Part shown: one piece after another, positions 1-7,467 of the stretch
Layout: every line of letters begins with the position of its first letter
Numbering within the stretch: the first letter of the stretch is position 1
NCBI RefSeq assembly: GCF_020906275.1
Contig: NZ_CP086727.1
Coordinates: forward strand, 1 to 64,000
DNA length: 64,000 nt
Direction: 5' to 3'
Origin: Parasphingorhabdus litoris DSM 22379
GTDB lineage: Bacteria; Pseudomonadota; Alphaproteobacteria; Sphingomonadales; Sphingomonadaceae
Notes under the pieces: model-generated
The model's input: the letters and a program-made list of their open reading frames with translations, nothing else
Database searches by the model: none
Told to the model about the DNA's origin: nothing
Translations under genes and position numbers: made by a program

Positions 1-446
1 GTCCAGGGGCTGCCGGCAAAGCCCATGAAGGTGGTTTTGTCATCCAGCTGCGAAGCGACACTGCGCACTGTATTATAAATAGCCTCAAAATGCCCCGGAG
101 CGGCCTCGAGAGACGATAAAGCCGCATCGACGAGCCTTGGTGCCAGCCGGGGTCCTTCTCCCGTCTCAAACCAGAGCTTCTGACCCATGGCATGCGGCAC
201 GATCAAAATATCCGAAAACAGGATTGCGCCGTCAAAACCGAAACGCCTGATCGGCTGCAAGGTCACTTCGGCCGCCGCCTCGGCATCGTAGCAAAGCTCC
301 AGAAAACCGCCTTTTTGCGCGCGTAGCTCGCGATATTCCGGCAAATAGCGTCCTGCTTGGCGCATCAGCCAGACGGGAGTTTGAGCCTGTTTCTTGCCAA
401 GCAATGTGTTGAGAAGTGTTTTTCGAGAGCCGGTGCCGTCAGACAT
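1..446 (-). CDS. hemE: Uroporphyrinogen decarboxylase, N-terminal part
   Basis: Decarboxylates the four acetate side chains of uroporphyrinogen III to give coproporphyrinogen III in cytoplasmic heme synthesis. Only the first 148 codons are in the window; the 3' end lies beyond base 1. The start is ATG at 446-444 (MSDGTGSRK). Family signatures are visible: [14 protein letters not shown] at residues 26-39 (substrate-binding arginines R29 and R33), FSDIL at 77-81 with the catalytic aspartate D79, and GFAGSPW at 142-148. It is transcribed away from the putative origin at 447-748, as hemE is in Caulobacter. Identification is secure; the completeness of the gene cannot be judged. Confidence 0.96.
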   Translation of the reverse strand, partial: MSDGTGSRKTLLNTLLGKKQAQTPVWLMRQAGRYLPEYRELRAQKGGFLELCYDAEAAAEVTLQPIRRFGFDGAILFSDILIVPHAMGQKLWFETGEGPRLAPRLVDAALSSLEAAPGHFEAIYNTVRSVASQLDDKTTFMGFAGSPW

Positions 447-607
447 AAGATAAGGGTCATCCCATATAATAATATAGTATATTTATAGAATCTTGTTGTT
501 GATGATAGAGCGTGGAAAAAGGCGGTAACGGTGCTCTACCGAGTTTACAAACATATTGACAGCCAGCTGTTAACGAAAATTTTACCGATTCCCAAATTTG
601 ATCCCCA

Positions 608-616
608 TTATCCACA
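608..616 (+). promoter_or_regulatory. DnaA box, perfect
   Basis: TTATCCACA, identical to the high-affinity DnaA consensus. It lies in the hemE-ppsR gap, eight bases downstream of a TGATCCCCA sequence that differs by one base from the Caulobacter G-box TGATCCACA. Confidence 0.8.
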
Positions 617-649
617 ATCTGTGGAGTAAATTTTCAAAACTTGACGGTT

Positions 650-658
650 TGTGGATAG
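650..658 (-). promoter_or_regulatory. DnaA box, one mismatch, inverted
   Basis: TGTGGATAG on the plus strand, which is CTATCCACA on the minus strand, one base from consensus. Orientation is opposite to the boxes at 608 and 718. Confidence 0.7.
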
Positions 659-717
659 AATTTGGGATGATGGGGATGGAAATGGCAGACCCAAAAATCC
701 CGCATTCATCCCTTGCT

Positions 718-726
718 TTATCCACA
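718..726 (+). promoter_or_regulatory. DnaA box, perfect
   Basis: TTATCCACA, ending 22 bases before the ATG of the gene at 749. Binding here could also affect transcription of that gene (inference). Confidence 0.78.
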
Positions 727-748
727 ATGAAATCACAGGGTTGCGGGC

Positions 749-1594
749 ATGAATCGTTTGCATCTTCATATGTTGTCCGACTCCACTGGCGAGACGCTGG
801 AGAATATCGCCAAAGCGGCATTAGCACAATTTGATGGCGTCGAAATCATCAAGCATTTTTGGCCGATGGTGCGCTCCGAAACCCATCTGAACCGAATATT
901 GGTGGAAGTGGCCGATAATCCCGGCCTTGTTATTTTTACCCTGGTTAACAGTGACATAAGAGCACGACTGGAACGCGAATGCCGCCATTTGGGCCTACCG
1001 GTCGTGCCCGCGCTAGACACCGTGACCGACGCGCTGTCCAACATGCTGGGACAAGAGGCAAAGGCACGGCCCGGTCGCCAACATATATTGGATGCGGCCT
1101 ATTTCGAACGTGTCGAGGCCATACAGTTCACCATCGCCCATGATGACGGCATTGGCTGGGACAATTGGGAAGAGGCGGATATCATTCTGGCAGGTGTGTC
1201 GCGAACATCCAAGACGCCGACGTCGATCTATCTTGCCAATCGCGGGTATAAGACGGCCAATATTCCGATTGTTCCGGAATCTCCGCCGCCGGACGCGCTT
1301 TATCATCTGAAAAACCCGCTGGTCGTCGGTCTTGTTGCCGGTGCTAGCCGCTTGGTGCAAGTGCGCCGGAACCGGCTATTGTCGCTCAATCAAGCCCCTG
1401 AAACCGACTATGTCGATGAGGAAAAGGTCAAGGCCGAAACCCAATATGCCCGGCGCATGTTTGCCGACAATGGCTGGCCGACCATTGATGTCACGCGGCG
1501 TTCCATCGAAGAATCAGCAGCGGCGATCATCAATTTCTATAATGAGCGTCATACGAACATGGCTGATGACGTGAAGAGCGATAACGATGGATGA
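749..1594 (+). CDS. PEP synthase / pyruvate phosphate dikinase regulatory protein (kinase-pyrophosphorylase)
   Basis: A 281-residue member of the DUF299 family. These cytoplasmic enzymes switch PEP synthase or pyruvate, phosphate dikinase on and off by ADP-dependent threonine phosphorylation and Pi-dependent dephosphorylation. The N-terminal signature LSDSTGET is at residues 9-16 and the P-loop-like GVSRTSKTPTS at 149-159; the C-terminal NGWPTIDVTRRSIEE is typical. The target dikinase is not in the window, so ppsR and ppdR roles cannot be separated. It is the first gene to the right of the putative origin, the position of the RP001-like gene in Caulobacter, and heads a tight operon: its stop overlaps the maf start by 8 bp. 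Confidence 0.92.
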   Translation: MNRLHLHMLSDSTGETLENIAKAALAQFDGVEIIKHFWPMVRSETHLNRILVEVADNPGLVIFTLVNSDIRARLERECRHLGLPVVPALDTVTDALSNMLGQEAKARPGRQHILDAAYFERVEAIQFTIAHDDGIGWDNWEEADIILAGVSRTSKTPTSIYLANRGYKTANIPIVPESPPPDALYHLKNPLVVGLVAGASRLVQVRRNRLLSLNQAPETDYVDEEKVKAETQYARRMFADNGWPTIDVTRRSIEESAAAIINFYNERHTNMADDVKSDNDG

Positions 1595-2204
1595 CAATGC
1601 GCCTCAGCCGATGTTGATGTTGGCATCAAAAAGCAAAGCAAGGCGCTCCATGCTCGAAGCTGCCGGCGTTGTCGTCGATTCACTACCACCCAATGTTGAT
1701 GAAGATGCACTCAAAGATGGTCTTCGGGCGGAAGGAGTGACCGCGCGCAATCTTGCTGACGCATTGGCTGAAGCAAAGGCAGTGAGACTTTCCAGGCGCA
1801 TTGGTTCAGCGCTGGTGCTCGGTGGCGATCAAGTTTTGGCGTTGGAAGATGGGACAATGCTGGATAAACCGGCCAATCAGGATGATGCCAAAGTCCATTT
1901 GCGACAAATGTCGGGGAAGAAGCATAAATTGTTCAGCGCTGCGGTCATTGCGGATCAGGGAGCACCGATCTGGCGGCATATCGATATTGCAACTCTGGAT
2001 ATGCGATCGTTGAGCGACGATTTTATCGATGATTATGTCGATACTGAATGGGATAATATTCGCCATTGTGTTGGCTGCTACGAAATTGAAGGTCGCGGTG
2101 CGCAGCTATTTTCCGACATTAAGGGGAGTCATTTCACGATCATGGGCCTGCCACTTCTCCATTTGCTTGATTATCTGCGCGCTAGAGGGGTTATGCCATC
2201 ATGA
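1587..2204 (+). CDS. maf: Maf family nucleoside triphosphate pyrophosphatase
   Basis: Maf proteins are cytoplasmic house-cleaning pyrophosphatases that hydrolyse non-canonical or modified nucleoside triphosphates; some members affect septum formation. The 205-residue protein has the N-terminal signature ASKSKARR (residues 13-20), GGDQV (79-83) with the likely catalytic aspartate D81, and the conserved C-terminal stretch YEIEGRGAQLF followed by GSHFTIMGLPL. It lies between the dikinase regulator (8-bp overlap) and aroE (4-bp ATGA overlap), the usual alphaproteobacterial order. Substrate (dTTP/UTP against 7-methyl-GTP) cannot be assigned from the sequence. Confidence 0.93.
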   Translation: MDDNAPQPMLMLASKSKARRSMLEAAGVVVDSLPPNVDEDALKDGLRAEGVTARNLADALAEAKAVRLSRRIGSALVLGGDQVLALEDGTMLDKPANQDDAKVHLRQMSGKKHKLFSAAVIADQGAPIWRHIDIATLDMRSLSDDFIDDYVDTEWDNIRHCVGCYEIEGRGAQLFSDIKGSHFTIMGLPLLHLLDYLRARGVMPS

Positions 2205-3019
2205 CTTACCAACGTCCCTATGCAGAAGTCATTGGCGACCCAATTGCACATAGCAAATCGCCGATTATCCATAATTTCTGGCTCGAGAAACTGGGGATCA
2301 AGGCGGATTATCGGATGTTTCACGTGAAACCGGATGAACTGGCTGATTATATTGCAAACCGCAGGGACGATCCGAATTGGCTCGGTTGCAACGTTACTAT
2401 CCCACACAAGCTGCCCGTGATGGATCATGTATCCGACCCTGGCGAGGTACGCGCTTCTATTGGAGCGATGAACACCATAGCGCGGACTGAAAATGGGGAT
2501 CTGTTTGGTACTAACACCGATGCCGGAGGGTTTTTCGCACCGATTGCTGATTTGCCCCTAGCGGGACAGGATGTGATCGTCATCGGGGCTGGGGGTGCGG
2601 CCCAAGCCGTATTGTTTGCACTGTCCCGCGTCGACGTTGGATCGGTCACGATCATTAACCGCAATGTCTTGAAGGCGTCAGCGTTATTGGCGCGCTTTGG
2701 GTTAAAAGGACAGGCTTTGGAGCATGGATCCACCCTTCCCCCTGCCCGTCTGCTAGTAAATGCCAGCGCGCTAGGCATGAAGGGGCAGGATGAATTGATT
2801 ATTGATCTTGATGGTCAGCCGGATGATGCGATTATTTATGATTTGGTTTACGTCCCGCTTCGAACCAAATTGCTTATCAGTGCACAGTCTCGAGGCTTGG
2901 AGACAATTGACGGGATGGCCATGTTAATTGGGCAGGCTGCCTTGGCTTTCGAGATTTTTTTCGGGCAGGCTCCGCCGCTGGAACATGATGATGAGCTGAG
3001 AAGGCTGCTTGCTACATGA
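2201..3019 (+). CDS. aroE: Shikimate dehydrogenase (NADP+)
   Basis: Reduces 3-dehydroshikimate to shikimate with NADPH in aromatic amino acid synthesis. The 272-residue protein shows the substrate-binding GDPIAHSKSP motif (residues 12-21), the NVTIPHK motif carrying the catalytic lysine, the nucleotide-binding loop GAGGAAQAV, and the C-terminal GMAMLIGQAALAFE helix. It overlaps maf and coaE by 4 bp each. Codons 39-44 (MFHVKP) are written so that the DNA forms an almost perfect parS palindrome at 2316-2331, which places a segregation site inside this gene. Confidence 0.96.
   Translation: MTYQRPYAEVIGDPIAHSKSPIIHNFWLEKLGIKADYRMFHVKPDELADYIANRRDDPNWLGCNVTIPHKLPVMDHVSDPGEVRASIGAMNTIARTENGDLFGTNTDAGGFFAPIADLPLAGQDVIVIGAGGAAQAVLFALSRVDVGSVTIINRNVLKASALLARFGLKGQALEHGSTLPPARLLVNASALGMKGQDELIIDLDGQPDDAIIYDLVYVPLRTKLLISAQSRGLETIDGMAMLIGQAALAFEIFFGQAPPLEHDDELRRLLAT
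2316..2331. other. parS: parS centromere-like site (ParB binding)
   Basis: TGTTTCACGTGAAACC matches the bacterial consensus TGTTTCACGTGAAACA in 15 of 16 bases; the inner 14 bases (2317-2330) form a perfect palindrome. It is inside aroE and about 1.7 kb from the putative oriC. ParB family proteins nucleate on such sites and spread. Chromosomal parS sites cluster near the origin, often inside genes. parA and parB themselves are not in the window. Confidence 0.85.
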
Positions 3020-3615
3020 CAGGCCCTATGATCATCGGTCTTACCGGATCTATCGGTATGGGGAAATCAACGGTGGCAGAGATGTTTGCCGATGAGGGGG
3101 TTCCTGTTTTCGATGCTGATGCGGCTGTGCATATATTGCAAGGACCGGGTGGTGCGCTGGTTGGGCAGATTGAAGCTTTATTCCCCGGAACAACCGATGA
3201 GAATGGAGTTGATCGCCAAAAACTGGGTCCCGCTGTACTTGGCAATCTGGAAGCATTGAAGCAGCTTGAGGCGGTCATACATCCGGCTGTCGGAGCTATG
3301 CGGGAATCATTTCTCAAAGAGAATCAAAAAGCACCAATGATATTGTTTGATATTCCGCTTTTGTTCGAGAAAACCGGGGCTGGCGGTGTTGATCATGTCA
3401 TTGTTGTCTCCGCGACCGAGGACGATCAACGCGAGCGGGTGTTGCGGCGTCCCGGGATGACGGTCGAGAAGTTTGAGAAGATTAAGTCCCTGCAAATGCC
3501 GGATGAAGAAAAGCGGAAAAGAGCGGATTTTATTATCAATACCTCCCAGCCTTTGGACGAAACGCGGCAAGAGGTGCGAAATACTATAGAAAAATTGAAA
3601 GCTTCCCTTGCGTAA
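3016..3615 (+). CDS. coaE: Dephospho-CoA kinase
   Basis: Last step of coenzyme A synthesis: ATP-dependent phosphorylation of the 3'-hydroxyl of dephospho-CoA. The 199-residue P-loop kinase has Walker A GSIGMGKST (residues 11-19), the FDADAAVH motif typical of the family, and IPLLFEK plus VIVVSA segments of the core. Its ATG overlaps the aroE stop (ATGA); an in-frame ATG at 3028 (MIIGLTG) is an alternative start that would remove four residues. The aroE-coaE-dnaQ order is conserved in alphaproteobacteria. Confidence 0.96.
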   Translation: MTGPMIIGLTGSIGMGKSTVAEMFADEGVPVFDADAAVHILQGPGGALVGQIEALFPGTTDENGVDRQKLGPAVLGNLEALKQLEAVIHPAVGAMRESFLKENQKAPMILFDIPLLFEKTGAGGVDHVIVVSATEDDQRERVLRRPGMTVEKFEKIKSLQMPDEEKRKRADFIINTSQPLDETRQEVRNTIEKLKASLA

Positions 3616-3642
3616 CCGGAATTTGAGTCCGATATTGGACTT

Positions 3643-4341
3643 ATGCGGGAAATAATTTTCGATACTGAAACCACCGGCTTCGACCCCCAGAGCGGCGACC
3701 GGATGGTTGAAATCGGTTGTATTGAAATGATTGACCGTGTGGAAACCGGCGAGAGCTTCCACTGTTATTACAATCCTCAGCGTCCGATGCCAAAAGCGGC
3801 AGAAGAAGTACATGGATTGTCTGACACGTTCCTGTCCGACAAAAAGCTATTTGCTGACGGCGCCGACGAACTGCTGGAGTTTCTTGGTGAGGCCAATCTT
3901 GTTGCGCATAATGCGCAATTTGATTTCAACTTCCTCAATGCGGAACTGGTCTTGTGCGGCAAAAAACCGATATCACAATTTCGCATGGTCGATACGCTCG
4001 CCATTGCAAAGGTAAAGCATCCCGGTGCCAAATTGTCGCTGGATGCATTGTGTAGCCGTTACGGTATTGATCGCAGCCATCGCGTTAAACATGGCGCTTT
4101 GCTTGATGCGGAATTGCTCACTCAACTTTATATAGAATTGACCGGTGGTCGGCAGATTGGTCTCGGCCTTGCCGATGATAAGCCAGTTTCTGAAGCAGAA
4201 GACCGGCAACCGACACAAAAGGAAGCCGCGCTGCGCCGACAATTTATTGCGCCGCGACCCCATAGCGCCAGCGCCGAAGAACTGGCGCGCCATGCTGCTT
4301 TTATGGAAGGGATAAAAGATCCGCTCTGGGCTGATAGTTGA
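3643..4341 (+). CDS. dnaQ: DNA polymerase III epsilon subunit (3'-5' proofreading exonuclease)
   Basis: Proofreading subunit of the replicative polymerase core. The 232-residue protein contains the DEDDh exonuclease motifs: Exo I FDTETTG (D7 and E9), Exo II HNAQFDFNFL, and Exo III HGALLDAELL with the histidine and the last metal-binding aspartate. The C-terminal 50 residues are the variable part that binds the alpha subunit. It begins 27 bp after coaE, in the origin-proximal operon. The length is normal for alphaproteobacteria. Confidence 0.95.
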   Translation: MREIIFDTETTGFDPQSGDRMVEIGCIEMIDRVETGESFHCYYNPQRPMPKAAEEVHGLSDTFLSDKKLFADGADELLEFLGEANLVAHNAQFDFNFLNAELVLCGKKPISQFRMVDTLAIAKVKHPGAKLSLDALCSRYGIDRSHRVKHGALLDAELLTQLYIELTGGRQIGLGLADDKPVSEAEDRQPTQKEAALRRQFIAPRPHSASAEELARHAAFMEGIKDPLWADS

Positions 4342-4404
4342 AGCTCTGGATAGTCTTTTCCACTGAGTAGTTACAAATTTGCGCAACCATAATGGAGAAA
4401 AAAT

Positions 4405-4977
4405 ATGGAAATTCGTGTTTCAGGACATCAGGTGGACACCGGCGATGCGCTCCAAGGCCATGTTGACGATCGAATGAATGCGATAGCCGACAAATATTTC
4501 CCCAAGGCCATTTCCAGCCATGCGACATTTGGCAAAGCGCCCCACAACCATTTCCAGTGCGATATTGTCTCTCATATCATGACTGGTTTGATGCTGAAAT
4601 CAGAAGCGCGTGCGGGTGATGCCCATCAGGCTTTCGAGCAAGCCGCTGATAAGATTGAAAAACAGCTTCGCCGTTACATGCGCCGTCTTAACGACCACCA
4701 TGTTCAGGCACAATATGCCGCCAAACAAGAAGAAGCAGCCTATCGCGTATTTGATGCCGGGGATGATGAGGATGAAGTGGAGGTCAATTCTGAAGCACCA
4801 CCGATCATCGCAGAAACCAGTACAGACATTCCTGAAGCCAGCGTTTCTGACGCGGTGATGATTATGGATTTGCGCAATACCAATGCGCTGTTGTTTAAAA
4901 ATGCTGGAACTGGATCGCATAATATGGTTTACCGCCGTGCCGATGGCACTATCGGTTGGGTTGAACCACAAAAATAG
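4405..4977 (+). CDS. hpf: Ribosome hibernation promoting factor, long form
   Basis: Binds the 30S subunit decoding centre and promotes dimerisation of inactive 70S ribosomes in starvation. The 190-residue protein has the N-terminal S30AE/YfiA domain (residues 1 to about 105) and the C-terminal dimerisation domain of the long form (about 132-190, VMIMDLRNTNALLFKN). SD-like GGAG lies upstream of the ATG (4392-4395). In many proteobacteria hpf follows rpoN; here rpoN is 58 kb away at the right end of the window, while ptsN still follows hpf. Expression of such genes is normally stress-linked. Confidence 0.94.
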   Translation: MEIRVSGHQVDTGDALQGHVDDRMNAIADKYFPKAISSHATFGKAPHNHFQCDIVSHIMTGLMLKSEARAGDAHQAFEQAADKIEKQLRRYMRRLNDHHVQAQYAAKQEEAAYRVFDAGDDEDEVEVNSEAPPIIAETSTDIPEASVSDAVMIMDLRNTNALLFKNAGTGSHNMVYRRADGTIGWVEPQK

Positions 4978-5116
4978 CGCCTTTTTCGCTTTTGAATCCC
5001 CCGATTCGCAATAGTTTTAGCGAAAAAACAAACGTGACCAGCTGCATTTTTTCCAGGCGATTCGCCCGGATGTTGTGCGTAGTAATAGTTCAGGCCTGCG
5101 GGCCTGTGAGGATAAA
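4978..5116 (+). promoter_or_regulatory. Structured hpf-ptsN intergenic leader
   Basis: This 139-bp gap contains three inverted repeats. TTTTTCGCT (4982-4990) pairs with AGCGAAAAA (5019-5027) and encloses a GAATC/GATTC hairpin (4994-5007). CAGGCC/GGCCTG (5091-5096 and 5101-5106, loop TGCG) ends next to the GAGGA ribosome-binding site of ptsN at 5108-5112. The last hairpin could influence translation of ptsN or mark an RNA processing point; both are inference. Confidence 0.35.
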
Positions 5117-5584
5117 ATGGAATATTTGTCAGTTCACATCGATGCCGCTGCTGTTTCAGCGAGCGCGACCGGTCTAACCAAGCAAGATATTTTTTCAATT
5201 TTGGCCAAGAAAGCTGCAGAATGCTATGGACTGGATGCCGATATGGTCCTGCAGCGTTTGCAAGACCGTGAAAGGCTTGGTTCAACAGGTTTCGGCGGAT
5301 CTGTAGCTATCCCCCATGCCAGAATCAAAGAACTGGACCAATGTGTAGGTCTGTTCATTCGCTTGGAAAAACCTATCAGTTTTGATGCCCATGACGGACA
5401 GGATGTTGACCTGGTCTTTGGGCTATTATCTCCAGAGCAAGGCAGCGCTGATCACCTGAAAGCATTGGCAGAGGTTTCGCGGTTTCTGAGAGATGATTCC
5501 GTAGTTGCAAAATTGCGGGGAGCGGCGTCTGAAGATGCGCTCTATGTCTTGCTGACGGGTCAACAGGGCCAGCAAGCGGCTTGA
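5117..5584 (+). CDS. ptsN: PTS IIA-like nitrogen regulatory protein EIIA(Ntr)
   Basis: Terminal phosphoacceptor of the nitrogen phosphotransferase chain; in proteobacteria it modulates potassium transport, nitrogen and stress responses by protein contacts. The chosen start, ATG 5117, has GAGGA at 5108-5112; upstream in-frame codons look like leader. The 155-residue protein is one PTS EIIA type-2 domain. Histidine H67 in SVAIPHARI is the phosphorylation site. It lies downstream of hpf, the common pairing, and overlaps the following thioesterase-like gene region closely (stop at 5582-5584, next ATG at 5587). Confidence 0.93.
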   Translation: MEYLSVHIDAAAVSASATGLTKQDIFSILAKKAAECYGLDADMVLQRLQDRERLGSTGFGGSVAIPHARIKELDQCVGLFIRLEKPISFDAHDGQDVDLVFGLLSPEQGSADHLKALAEVSRFLRDDSVVAKLRGAASEDALYVLLTGQQGQQAA

Positions 5585-5586
5585 AA

Positions 5587-6066
5587 ATGACCTCGGAAAC
5601 TGGGCCAGAGCAGGAAACCGATGGATCGCATGAACATTTTCGTGCTCTAGAACGCCTGTACAAGGCAGCGCCCATTAACAGCCTGTTTGACTCGGATCTT
5701 GAAATTACCGAGCGTGGATTTGCCCGCATTACATTTGCGGTCGATGAACGCCACTATCACGCAGCCGGCGCTGTGCATGGCACGAGCTATTTCAAAATGC
5801 TTGATGATGCCGCCTTTTATGCAGCTAACAGCCTGGTTTCGGACAGGTTCTTGTTGACCACCGCTTTCAACCTTCTGTTCACACGCCCTTTGAAATCCAG
5901 TACCGTAACAGCAGAAGGCCGCTGGGTTAGCGGAAAAAGGCGTGTTTTTGTCGCCGATTCCCGGCTTATCGATCAGGATGGCGAAGAAATTGCCCGGGGT
6001 ACGGGTACATTTATGCGTTCGCATATCCCATTGGCATCACTGCCAGGATATAAGCAGGATTTATGA
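5587..6066 (+). CDS. PaaI-type hotdog-fold thioesterase
   Basis: A 159-residue hotdog-fold protein, probably an acyl-CoA thioesterase. Supporting features are AAGAVHGTSYFKMLDDAAFYAA (residues about 57-78; the usual HGG..LAD region is HGTSYFKMLDDA) and the later LLFTRPL and EIARGTGTFMR strands. ATG 5587 is preferred to the TTG at 5581. The natural substrate is unknown. The gene sits between ptsN and a DUF1491 gene, with a 4-bp ATGA overlap to the latter, so all three are probably co-transcribed. Confidence 0.8.
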   Translation: MTSETGPEQETDGSHEHFRALERLYKAAPINSLFDSDLEITERGFARITFAVDERHYHAAGAVHGTSYFKMLDDAAFYAANSLVSDRFLLTTAFNLLFTRPLKSSTVTAEGRWVSGKRRVFVADSRLIDQDGEEIARGTGTFMRSHIPLASLPGYKQDL

Positions 6067-6398
6067 TCGAACCGCGGCTGTCTGCGGAAATGATCGTGCA
6101 GTCTTTGCTGCGTAGGGTGAATCAAAATGGCGGTTTTGGCGTTGTCCTTCGCAAGGGCGATCGCATCTCCGGTGCAATCCTCATAATATGCCTCGAAAAA
6201 GGTAAAGATCCGCGGCTTTTAGAGAAAATGCCGAGTCTCGATGGCCCGTCGACATGGCAAGTTATTTGGCCACAAGATACTGAAAAAAAACAAGATTTAG
6301 ATGAATATCTGGAGCGTAGAACTGGATTTGATCCGGACTTATGGTTAATTGAACTGGACGTCCCGGATGCGGAACGGCTCACCGCTGAAATAACCTGA
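6063..6398 (+). CDS. DUF1491 family protein
   Basis: A 111-residue cytoplasmic protein matching the alphaproteobacterial DUF1491 family in pattern: an N-terminal LLRRVNQNGGFGVVLRKGD block (residues 16-34), a central beta strand, and a C-terminal RTGFDPDLWLIELDVPDAERL block. No function is established for the family. It overlaps the upstream thioesterase gene by 4 bp. No terminator is obvious after it. Confidence 0.8.
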   Translation: MIEPRLSAEMIVQSLLRRVNQNGGFGVVLRKGDRISGAILIICLEKGKDPRLLEKMPSLDGPSTWQVIWPQDTEKKQDLDEYLERRTGFDPDLWLIELDVPDAERLTAEIT

Positions 6399-6591
6399 TT
6401 TTGTTGACTTTGTTGCACTGCACCCTATTTCGCGACCAACTTTGAAGCGAAGGTTGTTCCAAGGGATCGTCCATATGGACATGGAATAAACACGCAGACG
6501 GAGGGAACAGGGATAAGCCGTTGGTTGGTTTTTAGGCTTATTTTCGCTGATCTAGGTCAGCACTGGACTCGCCGCATAAAATAACAGGTAT

Positions 6592-7302
6592 ATGAGCAAA
6601 ATTTTTAAAGCTGCAAGCGTGCTATCGCTTGCAATTTCTACGGTCGCCGCTCTTTCAGTGACCGATGTATCATTTGCTTTGGAAGCGGAGAATGATACTC
6701 CAGAAGCAGAAATTGTTGTCGATCCTGCGATGCTGGATAACGACAATAACACCCCGGGTTTTGAAACCGTTATATTTGGCGAGCAGCAGGAAGTTGTGGC
6801 CAAAATTCCAGAAGAAGTCGTCGAAGCTGACCGCTTGGCTAATGAAGAGCAAGCGGGAGCCGAAACTGTTGATTTCACCAATAATGGCGCTGGATCTTTG
6901 CGTGAACTGGTCAAGCAGCAATCGGTTGACGGATCCCTGAGCAAAGAGATGCAGTGCCTTGCGGGAACTGTGTATTTTGAATCCAAGGGTGAAACATTGG
7001 CAGGCCAATTGGCCGTAGCACGCGTTGTTATGGCACGCGCTGCTTCTCCACGTTTCCCCAACAGCCTGTGCGGCGTTGTGTATCAGCGCAAACAGTTTTC
7101 TTTCATTCGCAACGGTAAAATGCCGCGCATTGACAAGGGGCATCGCCATTGGCGTAACGCGGTTGCGATTGCCAAAATCGCTATGAATGATGGTTGGAAA
7201 AGCCCTGTTGAAGGCGCCCTGTTCTTCCATGCCCGTTATGTTTCGCCAGGTTGGCGGCTTAAGCGCATGGCCACGATAGATAATCATATTTTCTATCGTT
7301 GA
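6592..7302 (+). CDS. SleB/CwlJ-type cell wall hydrolase, exported
   Basis: A predicted periplasmic peptidoglycan hydrolase. A signal peptide is visible (residues 1-30), then an acidic low-complexity linker (about 31-110) and a Hydrolase_2 domain (about 115-236). The family motif CLAGTVYFESKGE (residues 122-134) holds the likely catalytic glutamate E130; FFHARYVSPGW and DNHIFYR complete the fold. Homologues hydrolyse cortex or vegetative peptidoglycan in other bacteria; here a role in wall remodelling is inferred. It is a single-gene unit, followed by a strong terminator at 7326-7356. Confidence 0.85.
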   Translation: MSKIFKAASVLSLAISTVAALSVTDVSFALEAENDTPEAEIVVDPAMLDNDNNTPGFETVIFGEQQEVVAKIPEEVVEADRLANEEQAGAETVDFTNNGAGSLRELVKQQSVDGSLSKEMQCLAGTVYFESKGETLAGQLAVARVVMARAASPRFPNSLCGVVYQRKQFSFIRNGKMPRIDKGHRHWRNAVAIAKIAMNDGWKSPVEGALFFHARYVSPGWRLKRMATIDNHIFYR

Positions 7303-7325
7303 ATTCCATCACACGGTAAGTTTTC

Positions 7326-7356
7326 AAAAGGGCTCCCAATTGGGGGCTCTTTTTTT
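7326..7356 (+). terminator. Rho-independent terminator after the wall hydrolase
   Basis: AAAAGGGCTCCC (7326-7337) pairs with GGGGGCTCTTTT (7342-7353) around the loop AATT, giving a 12-bp stem with two G-T wobbles, followed by a run of T to 7356. It is 24 bp after the wall hydrolase stop codon. Confidence 0.9.
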
Positions 7357-7440
7357 GTTAATCAGCAGTCTTTCCAATCATGGCTGGGGTATTCCTGAGT
7401 TCAGTGGTGAGTGGCCGAAAATGCCAAACACCTTTATTTT

Positions 7441-7455
7441 GTTCTATTTATGTTC
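7441..7455 (+). promoter_or_regulatory. LexA (SOS) box upstream of mmcB
   Basis: GTTCTATTTATGTTC is an exact match to the alphaproteobacterial SOS operator GTTC-N7-GTTC. It ends 12 bp before the mmcB start. In Caulobacter mmcB belongs to the DNA-damage regulon. About two such 8-base matches are expected by chance in a window this size, but the position is convincing. Confidence 0.8.
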
Positions 7456-7467
7456 TAGCCTTCTTTA

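Larger units (their letters stand above)
447..748. other. oriC: Putative chromosomal replication origin (oriC)
   Basis: A 302-bp non-coding gap between divergent hemE and the ppsR-type gene. It holds two perfect DnaA boxes TTATCCACA (608-616 and 718-726) and an inverted one-mismatch box (650-658, CTATCCACA on the minus strand). A box-like TGATCCCCA is at 599-607. TCATCCCA occurs at 457-464, as TCATCCCT at 706-713, and inverted at 663-670. An AT-rich stretch at about 460-492 could be the unwinding element. TTAACGAAAATTTTA at 570-584 resembles a CtrA site, and GANTC (CcrM) sites are at 488 and 587. In Caulobacter, Cori lies between hemE and the same downstream family. No protein is encoded here that I can support. 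Confidence 0.82.
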
